Assembly: GCF_011682065.1 (NCBI RefSeq)
Contig: NZ_VUYU01000005.1
Location: 326,484-390,483 of the forward strand
Reading direction: 5' to 3'
Source of the DNA: Massilia rubra
GTDB taxonomy: Bacteria > Pseudomonadota > Gammaproteobacteria > Burkholderiales > Burkholderiaceae_D
DNA length: 64,000 nucleotides
Below are positions 25,754 through 35,374 of the stretch, one piece after another. The notes below the pieces were generated by a model. It was not told the origin of the DNA. It worked only from the letters and a program-made list of their open reading frames with translations, and did not search any database. The stretch's first letter is position 1, and the number at the start of each line of letters is the position of its first letter. The position numbers were made by a program, and so were the translations under genes.

Positions 25754-27036
25754 TGGCGCGCTGCGGGGGCCAGGGTGCAGAAGCGAAATCCGCCACCGCC
25801 AGTCCATCCGACGTCGGCGCTCACGCCCGTCTTGTCGCCAGCGATGACCGTTATCAACCGGGCAAGGCAATGGGTGCGCGCCTGCTCGCCTTGTTCGATC
25901 CCAATATAGCCGCGTCCGGTTTTATGCGCGACAGCCGCCGTCGAGCCCGAGCCTGAGAACGGGTCCATCACCAGGTCTCCGGGCCTGGAAAACAGATCCA
26001 GCATCTTCTTGACATAGGCTTCAGGCTTCTTTCCGGATCGGAAATCGACACCGCCTTCATAGCGGCAATTTCCAAACTGGGGTGAGAAATCGTAAAAATT
26101 TTCGATGGGCAGTTGCGCGTCCTGCACCTCCAGGCTGCGCTTGTCGGTCGGGACGCCTTGAAAATACTTGCCTTTGGAGGCCGACGCTTTCTTTGGCCCG
26201 GTTAAATAGCGATAGCCGAGACCGTCATCGCCGATATTGGCTACCTTGTACAGCGCGCCGGCGCCATCCTCGTCAAAACGGCCCGCGAGGTAGTCCCGGA
26301 AGAAGCGCCCGGAGGAGTTTCCATCGAGAATAGACCCGGACGCCCATATTTCCTTTAACCCATCAACGTGGCCTGCCACTTTGTTGATTTCGTACTCTCC
26401 CGGCCGGAACACTTGCACCGCCTTGCCTCCGAGGGTGATGGAGCGGCCGTGCGCCAACTCGACAATCTCGAAGTTGAACTTGTCGAAGCCTTCGGTCTGA
26501 ATCGATGGCTTATAGGGTTTCGCCGCGCAGGAACGGCGGTATACCAATGCCTGCTCAATCTGCTTGTGATACGCCATGTCGGACTTCAATGTCTTGGACG
26601 TGTATCGCACCTGGACATACATCGACGTTTGGTAGTGTGAACGGCCGAATATTTCATCCATCAGCACTTTGGCGTAATGGCTTTCAGCATCGTCAATGTG
26701 AAGAACGATGAAGCCGTCCTCGCTTAACAGCTCGCGCAGCAAGACCAGGCGCGGATACATCATCGACAGCCATTGGCTGTGTTCCAACTTGTCATCGTAA
26801 TGCTCAAACGCGCTTTGGGTGTTGTAGGGAGGATCGATGAAAATGCATTTGACCCGCCCCGCGTACAAGGGCATCAGGGCTTTGAGCGCCAGCAAGTTGT
26901 CAGCCTGAATGAGCAGATTGCCGGCACAGGCGCCGGTGATATCGCCGTGGACAGACTCCTGCTTGAGCAAGTGGCAGGGCGCCTCGTGAGTGGCCGCCTT
27001 CGCTTGATTCTTGTTTGCCCAGTCTAAAAACGGCAT
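25750..27036 (-). CDS. Site-specific DNA methyltransferase, beta class (orphan)
   Basis: A 428-residue amino-methyltransferase. Motif IV comes first (FIDPPYNT, DPPY at residues 68-71) and the SAM-binding motif I comes last (DPFSGSGSTAAVAHKTGR), the order of the beta class that includes type III Mod subunits. It would methylate adenine N6, or cytosine N4, at an unknown site. The middle section (~170-340) is the likely target-recognition region. No restriction (Res) gene is adjacent, so it appears to be an orphan or solitary enzyme. The start at 27036 gives MPFLDWANKNQAK; a longer frame upstream lacks support. Confidence 0.9.
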   Translation of the reverse strand: MPFLDWANKNQAKAATHEAPCHLLKQESVHGDITGACAGNLLIQADNLLALKALMPLYAGRVKCIFIDPPYNTQSAFEHYDDKLEHSQWLSMMYPRLVLLRELLSEDGFIVLHIDDAESHYAKVLMDEIFGRSHYQTSMYVQVRYTSKTLKSDMAYHKQIEQALVYRRSCAAKPYKPSIQTEGFDKFNFEIVELAHGRSITLGGKAVQVFRPGEYEINKVAGHVDGLKEIWASGSILDGNSSGRFFRDYLAGRFDEDGAGALYKVANIGDDGLGYRYLTGPKKASASKGKYFQGVPTDKRSLEVQDAQLPIENFYDFSPQFGNCRYEGGVDFRSGKKPEAYVKKMLDLFSRPGDLVMDPFSGSGSTAAVAHKTGRGYIGIEQGEQARTHCLARLITVIAGDKTGVSADVGWTGGGGFRFCTLAPAARH

Positions 27037-27450
27037 CGTTTGCTCTTTCTTTCCTTTTCGGGGCAACAGGCGACATGCCGGCCCCCCTTCCATCAGACTG
27101 ATACGGAGCCGGCGGATGGGCTGCGCAATCTGTTCGCCAGGCACTCTGGCGTGGCAAGGGTAACGGATACGCGCAGAGCGGACAAGCGTGCCGACCCTGA
27201 ACAGGCGAGGCGAGCAGGAAGTACGATACGGGAATATGGCTTCCATGATGTGGGCCGGCATCAATGGGACCGGGCAGGCCACCATCTCGTGGTATGTTTT
27301 GCATGCGAGGCACACAATTGCAGGCCCTGCCGCCATGCGCGCACGCCGCATGGCTAAGCGGTGCTTGAAAGGGCTTGTTGCAGTCTTCGCTGTGGTGTTC
27401 CGTTGGCGTTCCCCGCTTCTTTGCAATTTCTAACATTCGGTGGTTTTCGC
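27037..27450. other. Intergenic region between divergent genes
   Basis: About 410 bases between the methyltransferase and the membrane protein at 27451. No gene or clear hairpin is seen. It must hold both divergent promoters. Composition is somewhat lower in GC than the core genes. Confidence 0.4.
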
Positions 27451-29178
27451 GTGGGTCATTTTCTTTCCGTTGTGTTCCAGACCATCCGACGTAATCTGTT
27501 TGTATTCACGTTCATTGTCCTCGCTCTCGTTTCCGCAAAATGGATCCGCAGCGAGTGGATGCACGTTCAAAGCATTGTGAAGGACGTTCCGGCGCTGCGC
27601 GCAGTGCAAGAGGATGTGAGCGACCATCAGGCGACGGTCGCCCAGCGCATTGCGCGGCAGGTGGAGCAATTGTCCGGGGCGACGGTGCAGCAGCTTGATG
27701 AGCAAATCCGCGGCATCGACAACGACATCAGCCTTCAGCAGCGCGAGCTGGATAAGGTATCGCTAGCGTCCGACGCATTCAAGGGCGCGGATCGGATAGT
27801 AGAACATGTAAGGCAGCAGGCCATGCGTGGCGCCGAGATCGAACTGCGGCGCCAGGCGAAGGCTCATCTGGTCGCCTTGCGTGCGCACCTTGTTGTATTG
27901 GGCAACCGGCAGGCTGCGCTGCACACACTCGAGCAACTTCGGCTCTCGCACGTGAAAATTTACGCGGCCTACCAAAGCATGCAAAAGGAACTGGACCATA
28001 GCCAGGCAGTGGGAGGTTTGCTCGTCAACCTTCCCTTCACCGAGCCATACGAGCGCGTGCAGCAATTGGAGAGGGCAGTCAACGATCTGCGCGCCGCGAA
28101 CAGGAAAGCGTACAAAGATTTTTTGGTGCAGCAGGCGCTTCTTGAGCGGATGTCGCTTCCCACCCCGATTGCCGCATTCCGGGTTGATGAGCAACGCCTC
28201 GTCATGATTGGCGCACCGCTGCGGGAGCGGCTGCGCCAGGCGGAGGGGCTGGCGGCGCAGAACCACGTTTGGCAAGCTTACCAGGCCGTGCGTCCGGTAC
28301 TGCCAGTGGCGCTCGGTGTGCTGATCGGATGGTGGCTGGTGCCGGCCGCCATCCGCACCTTCTTCTATTTTGTGCTGGCGCCGCTGGCCGCACGCAGGCC
28401 TGCGATTGTGATCGGTACAACACAGGGAAACGCGCCGGCTTCACCTTCCGCCAACGCGCGGCGAGCGCGTCACAGCTCAGTTATTTCCGCGGTATCCCAG
28501 AACGTGGTCTTGGCGGCTGGCGATGACATGCTCATCCGTCCGGACTATTGCCAGAGCCAGCCCGAAGGCGTCAATGTTACGACGACGTTGCTGTTTAGCT
28601 GGCGCCACTGGTTTACCAGCATCGCCGCGCATTTATGGATGTTGAAGCGGCTTCGTACCGCGCAGCCTGCCGATGTGGTGGTGTCGTCCACCGTCGACGC
28701 GCTCGATGAAGTCGCCCTTCTCGAGATTGCTGCCGGAGAGGCGATCGTGCTTCAGCCACGCGGGCTGGTCGGGATGATCTGCAAGGCCGGGCAGCGCCCC
28801 ACCATTCGCAGCCACTGGCGCCTGGGCACCCTGCATGCATGGCTGACGCTGCAGTTGCGTTACCTCGCTTTTGAAGGACCAGTCACGCTCATCGTCAAGG
28901 GCTGCCGTGGCGTGCGGCTGGAAAGCGCCGTGAGCGGCCGGATCATCAGCCAGGATGCGACTTTGGGTTTTAGCGTCAATGCCATGTACGCCACCGTCCG
29001 CGCCGACCCGTTTATTCCTTATCTGAGGGGGCGGCAGGCGCTTTTCCACGATAAATTCAGCGGGCAGGATGCCTACTTCCTGTACGAGGAAGTGCCGCGC
29101 AATGCGCGTCCGGGCGGGCAACAGCATAATCCCCTGGAAGTCGTGCTCGATGTGGGCCTGAAGGCTTTCGGGATCTAG
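27451..29178 (+). CDS. Two-TM coiled-coil protein with AIM24-like C-terminal domain
   Basis: A 575-residue protein, GTG start. First membrane helix at residues ~15-32 (NLFVFTFIVLALVSAKWI), then ~220 residues of predicted coiled coil rich in Gln/Arg/Leu. A second helix lies at ~285-315 (VLPVALGVLIGWWLVPAAIRTFFYF). The C-terminal ~250 residues are beta-rich, with LEIAAGEAIVLQPRGLVGMICKAG and VTLIVKGCRGVRL, resembling the AIM24/TRAP-type beta domain. No known name fits the full architecture. It sits divergently from the orphan methyltransferase in an accessory stretch. The start is uncertain; another in-frame GTG exists at 27361. Confidence 0.55.
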   Translation: MGHFLSVVFQTIRRNLFVFTFIVLALVSAKWIRSEWMHVQSIVKDVPALRAVQEDVSDHQATVAQRIARQVEQLSGATVQQLDEQIRGIDNDISLQQRELDKVSLASDAFKGADRIVEHVRQQAMRGAEIELRRQAKAHLVALRAHLVVLGNRQAALHTLEQLRLSHVKIYAAYQSMQKELDHSQAVGGLLVNLPFTEPYERVQQLERAVNDLRAANRKAYKDFLVQQALLERMSLPTPIAAFRVDEQRLVMIGAPLRERLRQAEGLAAQNHVWQAYQAVRPVLPVALGVLIGWWLVPAAIRTFFYFVLAPLAARRPAIVIGTTQGNAPASPSANARRARHSSVISAVSQNVVLAAGDDMLIRPDYCQSQPEGVNVTTTLLFSWRHWFTSIAAHLWMLKRLRTAQPADVVVSSTVDALDEVALLEIAAGEAIVLQPRGLVGMICKAGQRPTIRSHWRLGTLHAWLTLQLRYLAFEGPVTLIVKGCRGVRLESAVSGRIISQDATLGFSVNAMYATVRADPFIPYLRGRQALFHDKFSGQDAYFLYEEVPRNARPGGQQHNPLEVVLDVGLKAFGI

Positions 29179-29437
29179 ATTCTGTTTGCGATGAGGAAGT
29201 AACAGGCTGAAGTCTTGCGCATGGTCTTCACCACGAGCCCATGCCGCTGCTAGCGTGAAGCCTCTATTGGCCGCAATCAATATTTTTGATCAGGAGGAAG
29301 TCATGGCTACGTCCGCTGGCACGCGGCGCTGCCAACTCAATCATGAGCAACACGCATTCGACGTAAAATGGCCGTCGCGTCGTCATGCCGGGCTTGGTGC
29401 CCCGTCGGCGCGAAGAGCTCCCCTTTCTGAAAGACCA

Positions 29438-29878
29438 ATGAGAACGATGCGCACACATACCTTGGCTGCTTTGCTGGTGGCGCTGGCTGCGCCGCCCAGC
29501 ATGGCTGGAACGAATGCGGGCTCGGCTGTGCTCGGACGGTGGACGGTGACCGGAACGGCAGGCGCGCAGGAAACCACGTCGCTATCAAGCGACGATGTCG
29601 ACAAGCTGCTCGGTACCGATTTCGTTGTCACAGCTGAGTCCGTGCAGTTCGCTGGCGAAAAATGTGACAAGCCAACATTCAAGCAATCTCGCCACAACAC
29701 AACTAACTTTTTTTGGCGCGAGTTCAAGTTTGATCCGCGCAGCATGCGATTGCCCGATCCTGTCACTGAAATTGCGATAGATTGCCTCCTGCCTTCTCCA
29801 ATCACCTTCATCTATGTCAGGGATAAGCGCCACATCGTCTTCTTCTGGCGCGGATTTTTTCTCGATGCAAAGCGGTAG
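29438..29878 (+). CDS. Small exported protein with VFFWRGFFLDA C-terminus
   Basis: A 146-residue protein. The start at 29438 (or 29447) gives a signal peptide ending PPSMAGT. The mature part contains two Cys (EKCDKP, IDCLLP) and ends IVFFWRGFFLDAKR. No family recognised. The terminal motif recurs in the short frame at 18181-18276 with only synonymous changes. The gene lies between the coiled-coil protein and the WGR giant and has no obvious operon partner. A role at the envelope is inferred from the signal only. Confidence 0.5.
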   Translation: MRTMRTHTLAALLVALAAPPSMAGTNAGSAVLGRWTVTGTAGAQETTSLSSDDVDKLLGTDFVVTAESVQFAGEKCDKPTFKQSRHNTTNFFWREFKFDPRSMRLPDPVTEIAIDCLLPSPITFIYVRDKRHIVFFWRGFFLDAKR

Positions 29879-29993
29879 CGCGGCAAACAGGACATACCGT
29901 GTGAACGGGCTTTGAGAAGCGCGCAAATGTGGGCTTTGCGCGTGGTTTTCCATTTGGGCGCTTTTACAAAACCGCTAACCAGACGCCACCCGC

Positions 29994-32900
29994 CTATGCA
30001 CACAGCCCGGAGATATCGCGTATCAATTCGCTCAGGGCAACCGGGTCGAGCGTGGACAGGCTTTCTGTCGGCGAAGGAAAACCGTCCCGGTTGGCCTTGC
30101 CGTACTGTACGAAGGCGAGCGTCTGCTCCGGGTTCTCGGTCAGATTGCCGGTATAAATGCCGGGACCAAAGGAAAGCATGGCCGCCTTGTCAGTGCCGAT
30201 CGGCTTGCAGAAGTAATACATGCAGCCGTGGTCTTCCGCACTGCCGCGGCGCCAGCCCCGGTTGACCAGACCGAGTATCCGGCCGGTCGGCACCACCTTG
30301 CCCTCCCACCTCTGCAATGTGCACCCGTCCAGCTCGTCTGCTTCAGCGCGATAGCTGTCGCGGCCGAGCTGCGCGAATGGCTGCAGCAATTCGTAGTCGG
30401 CGAACAGCTGGCCAAAGGCTGTAGCGTCGCTGGCGGGCAGTTCCAGCGCATGAGGAATGCCGATCCGCACGTCGGAACCGTCGGGAAGCACAAAATCCTC
30501 GTCGCCGGCGCCGGTATAGAGGCCCTCCGGCGTCACCCGGAAACAGGCGACCAGGCGCGCCCGCTCCTGCGCCACCTGCTGGTACACGCCCCATATCAGG
30601 CGTTGCACAAGGTGGCGCAGCAGCGGGTGCTGCGCCAGGACGGCCACGAAGACATCGACAGTCCAATGACGTGGCGTACACATGGCGCACTCGAGCCGGA
30701 ATACCTGCTGCGCCGCGATCACCTTGGCATCCTTTTTTAGCAGCTTGAAGCGCGCCACCGCTTCTGCCGCCAGGGCCTGGTCATCGCTGGCTTTCGGTTT
30801 CGGCAGGTCTTTCAGGCGCGCCCCGCTGTCGTCGCGCACATAGGGATTGAGAGTCTCGTCAAAGCCGACCGTAAACCGGCGCGGCCCGAAGTCCAGTGTG
30901 AGCTTGCCGTTATCGTCCAGCCCCAGGTCCGGCGCCAGCCGGTCCTCGAGCTCCTCGATGCTCAGATTGCGCGTGTCGGCGATCTGCGCGATCTTGGCCC
31001 GTGCGCGGTCCTGCAGGGCCTTGAACTTGAGTTTTTTGGCGATGCCGTTCAGGAGCATGAGCGCAGTATCGGTGCCGATGGCAGCCAGTATGTCCAACCC
31101 TGCTGCCGCGCGTGCGTGTTGCGACTGGCCGGGCCACGCCCGCACCAGCGGCGTCAGTTTGCGCGCGCTGTGATCGTTGCCCAGCATCCCCAGCGCGAGA
31201 AAGGCCCAGCCCTCCTTGGCCGGGGCGCCGGCGTCCATCCAGGCCCTGAACAGATCCCAGGCGAAAGCGTCCAGCGAATCGGACGTGCACGCCGCCTTGA
31301 CGTCGACGATGCCGGCGTAGGGGCCTTCAATGGTGGGAAAGCGCAGCATGGTCCCGAGATGGTCGAGCGCCTCGTCGGGCAAACCCTTGCCGCTAGCGGC
31401 GAGGACCGGGCGGGTCCATCCGGCCGGCTGCCAGAAATCGGGCGCCTTGATGCGCTTGTCGGGGTAGCGGTCGAGCGGGTCTTCGTCCAGCAGCGCGCGC
31501 ACGCGCAGCGCCACGCCCGGATCGGGGTAGCGCTTCGCCACCGCCATCAGCAGAGCGTCGTGGCCTTCCGCCGCCAGCAGGCGCAGCGCCAGCACCGCGC
31601 AGCTGCGCTCCGGCCCAGGCAGCGCGAGCGCATACGCGATCAGGCCGCAGGCGGCATGTTCGGGAAACGCCAGCAGCCACTGGCGCGCGGTATCGCGCAC
31701 GGTCTTCAGCTCTGCAAAGGCACGCGCAACGGGCAGCGCCAGTTCGACTGCCCCCAGGTGCAGCGCGACGTGGAGATTTTTCAAGGCACGGAACGTGCAG
31801 ACGAGGACCATGCCGGGGATCGCGCCGACACCCGAGCGGGCAAGGACAAAATCGATATCGTAGTCGTCCTGGCAGGCGAGCTCATTCCAGAACGCCAGCC
31901 CCGTTGGCTGCGGCATAAGCATGGCGTTGCGCGCACTGAAACAAGGGCACTCGTTGCGGCTGTCGCGAAGTTCGATCCACAATGCGGCCAGGTCAGCGCC
32001 ATCGTGCTTCGCCAGGCAGCGCGCGACACGGTCAGTGTTCTTCTTGCCGAGGCGGAACCACTCGATCAGCTCAGGCAAGTTGCCCAGCTTTTCGATGCGC
32101 GTCTGGTCCCACTCGCTCGGCACGAGGAGTGCCTCGCGTTCGCCCTCGGCCCACTGTTCGACGGGCGCCAGGTCCAGCGGATCGAGCTCCATCGGTGCCG
32201 CTGCGCGGCGCCGTGGCAGCGTCCATGGCGCCACGGCCAGCACGCGCGGCAAATCGGCCGGCCCGGCCAGGTCGGCGCGCTCGCCAATTTGCGCGCTCAC
32301 GATGTCGATGACCTTGTTGGCCTCGTCCGAGAGCCATGGCCGCAGCGCGGCCAACATGTCGGCCTGGCTGCGCAGCAAGGTCGCGAGCATGGGCGCGAAC
32401 GCCGTCATGGCCTTGCGCTCGGCGCCGATCATCTCGCTCAGAGCGGCAATGCCAGCCAGCGGCCAGCACTGCACGGCAGCGGTGAAGCGCGCCATCGCCT
32501 CTTTGCCGGTGCTGCTCGCCGCGGCCAGCGCGCGCATGGACGAAGGCGTGCCGATACAGGCCAGGCCCTCGGCAGCCAGTTCATTTTCCGGATACGCGAC
32601 CAGCAGCGCCTCGGCAGCGAGGCCGCGTTCCTGCAGCAGCGTGGCGACCAGCCGGGGGTAGGTGAAGCCCGATTCGGCGCCACGGTATGAGGGCGGCGCA
32701 TATGTCATCAGGCGCACGGTTTGCGGCGAGCTTGCCCCCAGTTGCAACCAGTACGCGGGCGTAAAGTCAGGGGTGGCCGCGTAGTCCAGTATCAGCTGCT
32801 CGCACCAGCCGGCCTGCTCGGAAAACAGCAGGCCGAACAGTGGACGGCGCTTGACCGGCAGGCCGGGCACGGCTGCCTGGCAGAGCGCCAGGCATTGATC

Positions 32901-33785
32901 CCATGTAGCCTGGTCTGCATGGGCCAGGTGTGCGCGATAGGCCAGTTCGGTGGCCGTGTAAATGCCGTTGCTCGTGTAGTTGAAGGCATTTTCGTCGGCA
33001 TCGGTGAAGCTGAAGTAATACTCATTCGATCTGTGCTCGACGGTGCAGCTCCAGCGCTCCATCTGCAACAGCACCTCCAGCGCGTAGACCAGGCCCTTGC
33101 GTGCCACCAGAAAATCGACGAATGCCGACCCGGTGCTGCGCGCCGCCTTGCTGTAGGAAGGTAATTTTGCTTCGGCCGCAAGCAGGATCGCGTCCGATTC
33201 CAGCGAGCCTTCCCATTGGTCCTGATGGAAGCGTGTAGCAGCCTCGTTAACAGCGGGTTTGAAAGCCTCGGAAGCCACGTCGTACTCGGGATAACAAAAG
33301 CTCTCGGTCATCGCTTCGCAAAATTTGTCCCACAGTTTTGCCAGGTCGTTGCCTGGCTTTTTGCCGGGAAAGCGGCGTGACGGCAGCGCCAGCGCGGCCA
33401 GCTTCGGCGGTATGACGACGAGGGTGGCGAGTGCCAGCCACGGGGCGATATCAGTGCGTGCGCCAGGGGACGCGGGCGCTGCCGCAAGCGGAGCGATGGG
33501 TTCCGCCGGTGTCACAGGTGGCGTCGCTGCCTTCGCATCCGGGACGGGCAGCGGGAGCGGCGCTGCGACAGGGGTACCGGCACCTGTTTCGACATAGCCC
33601 TTTGCGGTCTTCTCCTTGACCAGCTTGGCCAGTGCAGCGGCCGCCTTGGCCGCATCGGCATGAACCTTGGTCTGGCGCTGGCCGGTCGTGCCGGATTTGC
33701 CAAAGCAAACGTTAAGCTCGCAATCATCCTGTTCAATGCTCCAGAATTTCCGGGATGTGCCGTCGTCAAACTCGAAATGCCGCAT
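29994..33785 (-). CDS. WGR domain + DUF4132 giant protein (MolR-like)
   Basis: A 1263-residue cytoplasmic protein. Residues ~1-75 are a WGR domain (MRHFEFDDGTSRKFWSIEQ, FGKSGTTGQRQTKVHADAAKAAAALAKLV), a nucleic-acid or PARP-type interaction module. A Pro/Ala linker at ~80-125 is followed by ~1100 residues of HEAT-like helices and a C-terminal DUF4132 domain (CAMCTPRHWTVDVFVAVLAQHPLLRHLVQRLIWGVY, ELDGCTLQRWEGKVVPTGRILGLVNRGWRRG). The layout matches the MolR/YehF family. Function unsettled. The start at 33785 is chosen as that of family members. It is followed upstream by the SUFU-like gene on the same strand. Confidence 0.85.
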   Translation of the reverse strand: MRHFEFDDGTSRKFWSIEQDDCELNVCFGKSGTTGQRQTKVHADAAKAAAALAKLVKEKTAKGYVETGAGTPVAAPLPLPVPDAKAATPPVTPAEPIAPLAAAPASPGARTDIAPWLALATLVVIPPKLAALALPSRRFPGKKPGNDLAKLWDKFCEAMTESFCYPEYDVASEAFKPAVNEAATRFHQDQWEGSLESDAILLAAEAKLPSYSKAARSTGSAFVDFLVARKGLVYALEVLLQMERWSCTVEHRSNEYYFSFTDADENAFNYTSNGIYTATELAYRAHLAHADQATWDQCLALCQAAVPGLPVKRRPLFGLLFSEQAGWCEQLILDYAATPDFTPAYWLQLGASSPQTVRLMTYAPPSYRGAESGFTYPRLVATLLQERGLAAEALLVAYPENELAAEGLACIGTPSSMRALAAASSTGKEAMARFTAAVQCWPLAGIAALSEMIGAERKAMTAFAPMLATLLRSQADMLAALRPWLSDEANKVIDIVSAQIGERADLAGPADLPRVLAVAPWTLPRRRAAAPMELDPLDLAPVEQWAEGEREALLVPSEWDQTRIEKLGNLPELIEWFRLGKKNTDRVARCLAKHDGADLAALWIELRDSRNECPCFSARNAMLMPQPTGLAFWNELACQDDYDIDFVLARSGVGAIPGMVLVCTFRALKNLHVALHLGAVELALPVARAFAELKTVRDTARQWLLAFPEHAACGLIAYALALPGPERSCAVLALRLLAAEGHDALLMAVAKRYPDPGVALRVRALLDEDPLDRYPDKRIKAPDFWQPAGWTRPVLAASGKGLPDEALDHLGTMLRFPTIEGPYAGIVDVKAACTSDSLDAFAWDLFRAWMDAGAPAKEGWAFLALGMLGNDHSARKLTPLVRAWPGQSQHARAAAGLDILAAIGTDTALMLLNGIAKKLKFKALQDRARAKIAQIADTRNLSIEELEDRLAPDLGLDDNGKLTLDFGPRRFTVGFDETLNPYVRDDSGARLKDLPKPKASDDQALAAEAVARFKLLKKDAKVIAAQQVFRLECAMCTPRHWTVDVFVAVLAQHPLLRHLVQRLIWGVYQQVAQERARLVACFRVTPEGLYTGAGDEDFVLPDGSDVRIGIPHALELPASDATAFGQLFADYELLQPFAQLGRDSYRAEADELDGCTLQRWEGKVVPTGRILGLVNRGWRRGSAEDHGCMYYFCKPIGTDKAAMLSFGPGIYTGNLTENPEQTLAFVQYGKANRDGFPSPTESLSTLDPVALSELIRDISGLCA

Positions 33786-33888
33786 GCGATCCGCCTTATT
33801 GTTGTGTGCGTGAGTCAAACTGATAACATTGCATTATCGCTCATGTATGTCGGCAGGCGCGGCTACAAACCCGTGCTGTGAACGATCC

Positions 33889-35004
33889 TCACCACACTTC
33901 CAGTGTGAGCGTCCGTTGCTCGCCGCTGTCCGAATGCGATGCATGCATATGGATGCGCGAAGGGACAAAACTCGTCTCCTTGTATTCAGGGCGCACGTCC
34001 AGGTTATTGACTGCGCCTTCCTCAATCCATGCCCGCAGCGCTTGTATATGCGCTGTCCGTTGCCGAACCGTCCTTGGCGGGACGTACACGACATTCATCG
34101 CCACATCTTCCCCGCCAAACTCGGCGGGGAACATCAAGAGCCTTGCCAATTGCCCCTTGGCCTCGAGCTCTTTTGCCTGGCTCAGGCTCGCCACCTGCGC
34201 AAAGTCGGGTTCCTCGATACGAACAACACTGGCCCGGTCCAGAATGCTCATCTGGCCCACTCCGGCTTTTTTCAGCTCGGCCAGCAAACGATCGCGCCCG
34301 TTCGTCATCGACCAACGCATTTCGTCTTCCGTGATCACGGTTGCGACAAGCAGTGCCATCTTCCCGTTGGGAAGGTCAAGCTGATCGGGGAGCGGTGCCT
34401 GCGCCTTGCTGATGAGCAGAGTCACCGATTTCCCTTCGCCGATCCCGATCTGCTCAACCGTGATGCCCTGGTGCTTCTCCACGAAGCCGAGAAAGTCGGC
34501 GTCTTTGAGCACCTCCGCTTTGGCCGCCCATTGCAATAGCCAAAGTGGCCAATCAGCATTCTCCCTGGCGAGGACGATCAACTCGTAACCATAGCCTGGG
34601 CGATCGGTGCGCGGCCTTATGTTTGCCTTCTGGCGCAAGGTGCCGGCCAACCCAACGGTTCGCTGGCCGTGACTGTCGCTCGACGTGGACTGCGTATCGA
34701 CCATCTCGACTGTGGCGGGCATATCGGGATTGGACAGCCCGAAGGTGGAGTAGATGACCCCTGGCTCACCCGCGATCCTGGTCGGGATGACGTACAGCCC
34801 TCCGCCTGGCCATACGCCGGAAAGATCCATCATCTGGAGGATGTCAGCTGGCAGTGTTCCAAAATGTCGTTCGAACAATCGGGAACGCGCGTCGTAGACC
34901 TGCTGCCAGCGTATCTCATCCACCGACGGTGCGGGTTTGCTACCCTTGGCGCCTGTGCCTTGGTCCTTCTTGCTTCCACCAAACAGCTTGCCAAACAGGC
35001 TCAT
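33889..35004 (-). CDS. SUFU-like domain protein
   Basis: A 371-residue protein starting MSLFGKLFGGSKKDQGTGAKG; GGAGATG is well placed before 35004. After a Lys/Gly linker, residues ~35-200 (YDARSRLFERHFGTLPADILQMMDLSGVWPGGGLYVIPTRI, IYSTFGLSNPD, YELIVLARENADWPLWLLQWAAKAEVL) resemble the suppressor-of-fused family seen in bacterial immunity or toxin-associated proteins. The C-terminal ~130 residues are unassigned and end TLTLEVW. It precedes the WGR-DUF4132 gene with a ~100-base gap and could be co-transcribed with it. Its function in bacteria is unknown. Confidence 0.55.
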   Translation of the reverse strand: MSLFGKLFGGSKKDQGTGAKGSKPAPSVDEIRWQQVYDARSRLFERHFGTLPADILQMMDLSGVWPGGGLYVIPTRIAGEPGVIYSTFGLSNPDMPATVEMVDTQSTSSDSHGQRTVGLAGTLRQKANIRPRTDRPGYGYELIVLARENADWPLWLLQWAAKAEVLKDADFLGFVEKHQGITVEQIGIGEGKSVTLLISKAQAPLPDQLDLPNGKMALLVATVITEDEMRWSMTNGRDRLLAELKKAGVGQMSILDRASVVRIEEPDFAQVASLSQAKELEAKGQLARLLMFPAEFGGEDVAMNVVYVPPRTVRQRTAHIQALRAWIEEGAVNNLDVRPEYKETSFVPSRIHMHASHSDSGEQRTLTLEVW

Positions 35005-35284
35005 CGTGCATCTCCATATCAATGCCTTATATCGCTCTTGAACAGCCAACCGGCCAAATCGCCGGAATTTCCCTACAGTATATCCGCTACGAAATTGATG
35101 TTCTCGTAAAGACGCCACGCAATGCGGAAAATTCCGTGCTGCATCAAGGGGGAGATATAAGAAACGCGGCAGGTCAATCAATGGGCCACCAATACAAGAG
35201 AGAAAATGAGCGATTGTCTGAGCGTCGAGCCATAGACCAACCGGAAATAGACCGGACAGGAGGAGGTCTTAAGCTGGAAACAAA

Positions 35285-35312
35285 AACGCCGGTCCGGATG
35301 GATCGGCGTTTT
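35285..35312. terminator. Terminator-like hairpin beside tRNA-Phe remnant
   Basis: CGCCGGTCC / GGATCGGCG, 9 bp with one G-U pair, A-rich on the left and TTTT on the right. Its position relative to the remnant (35326-35374) matches the terminators beside the two intact tRNA-Phe genes. Confidence 0.6.
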
Positions 35313-35325
35313 CTCTGGATATTCT

Positions 35326-35374
35326 TGGTGGCCCGCGGCGGAATCGAACCACCGATACAAGGATGTTCAATCCC
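35326..35374 (-). pseudogene. Truncated tRNA-Phe (3' half)
   Basis: 49 bases match the 3' half of the intact tRNA-Phe genes downstream (anticodon arm, T arm, acceptor and CCA) with about four differences. The 5' half is replaced by the end of the GGDEF gene. The anticodon loop supplies the GGDEF gene's stop codon (TGA at 35367-35369, minus strand). Confidence 0.75.
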
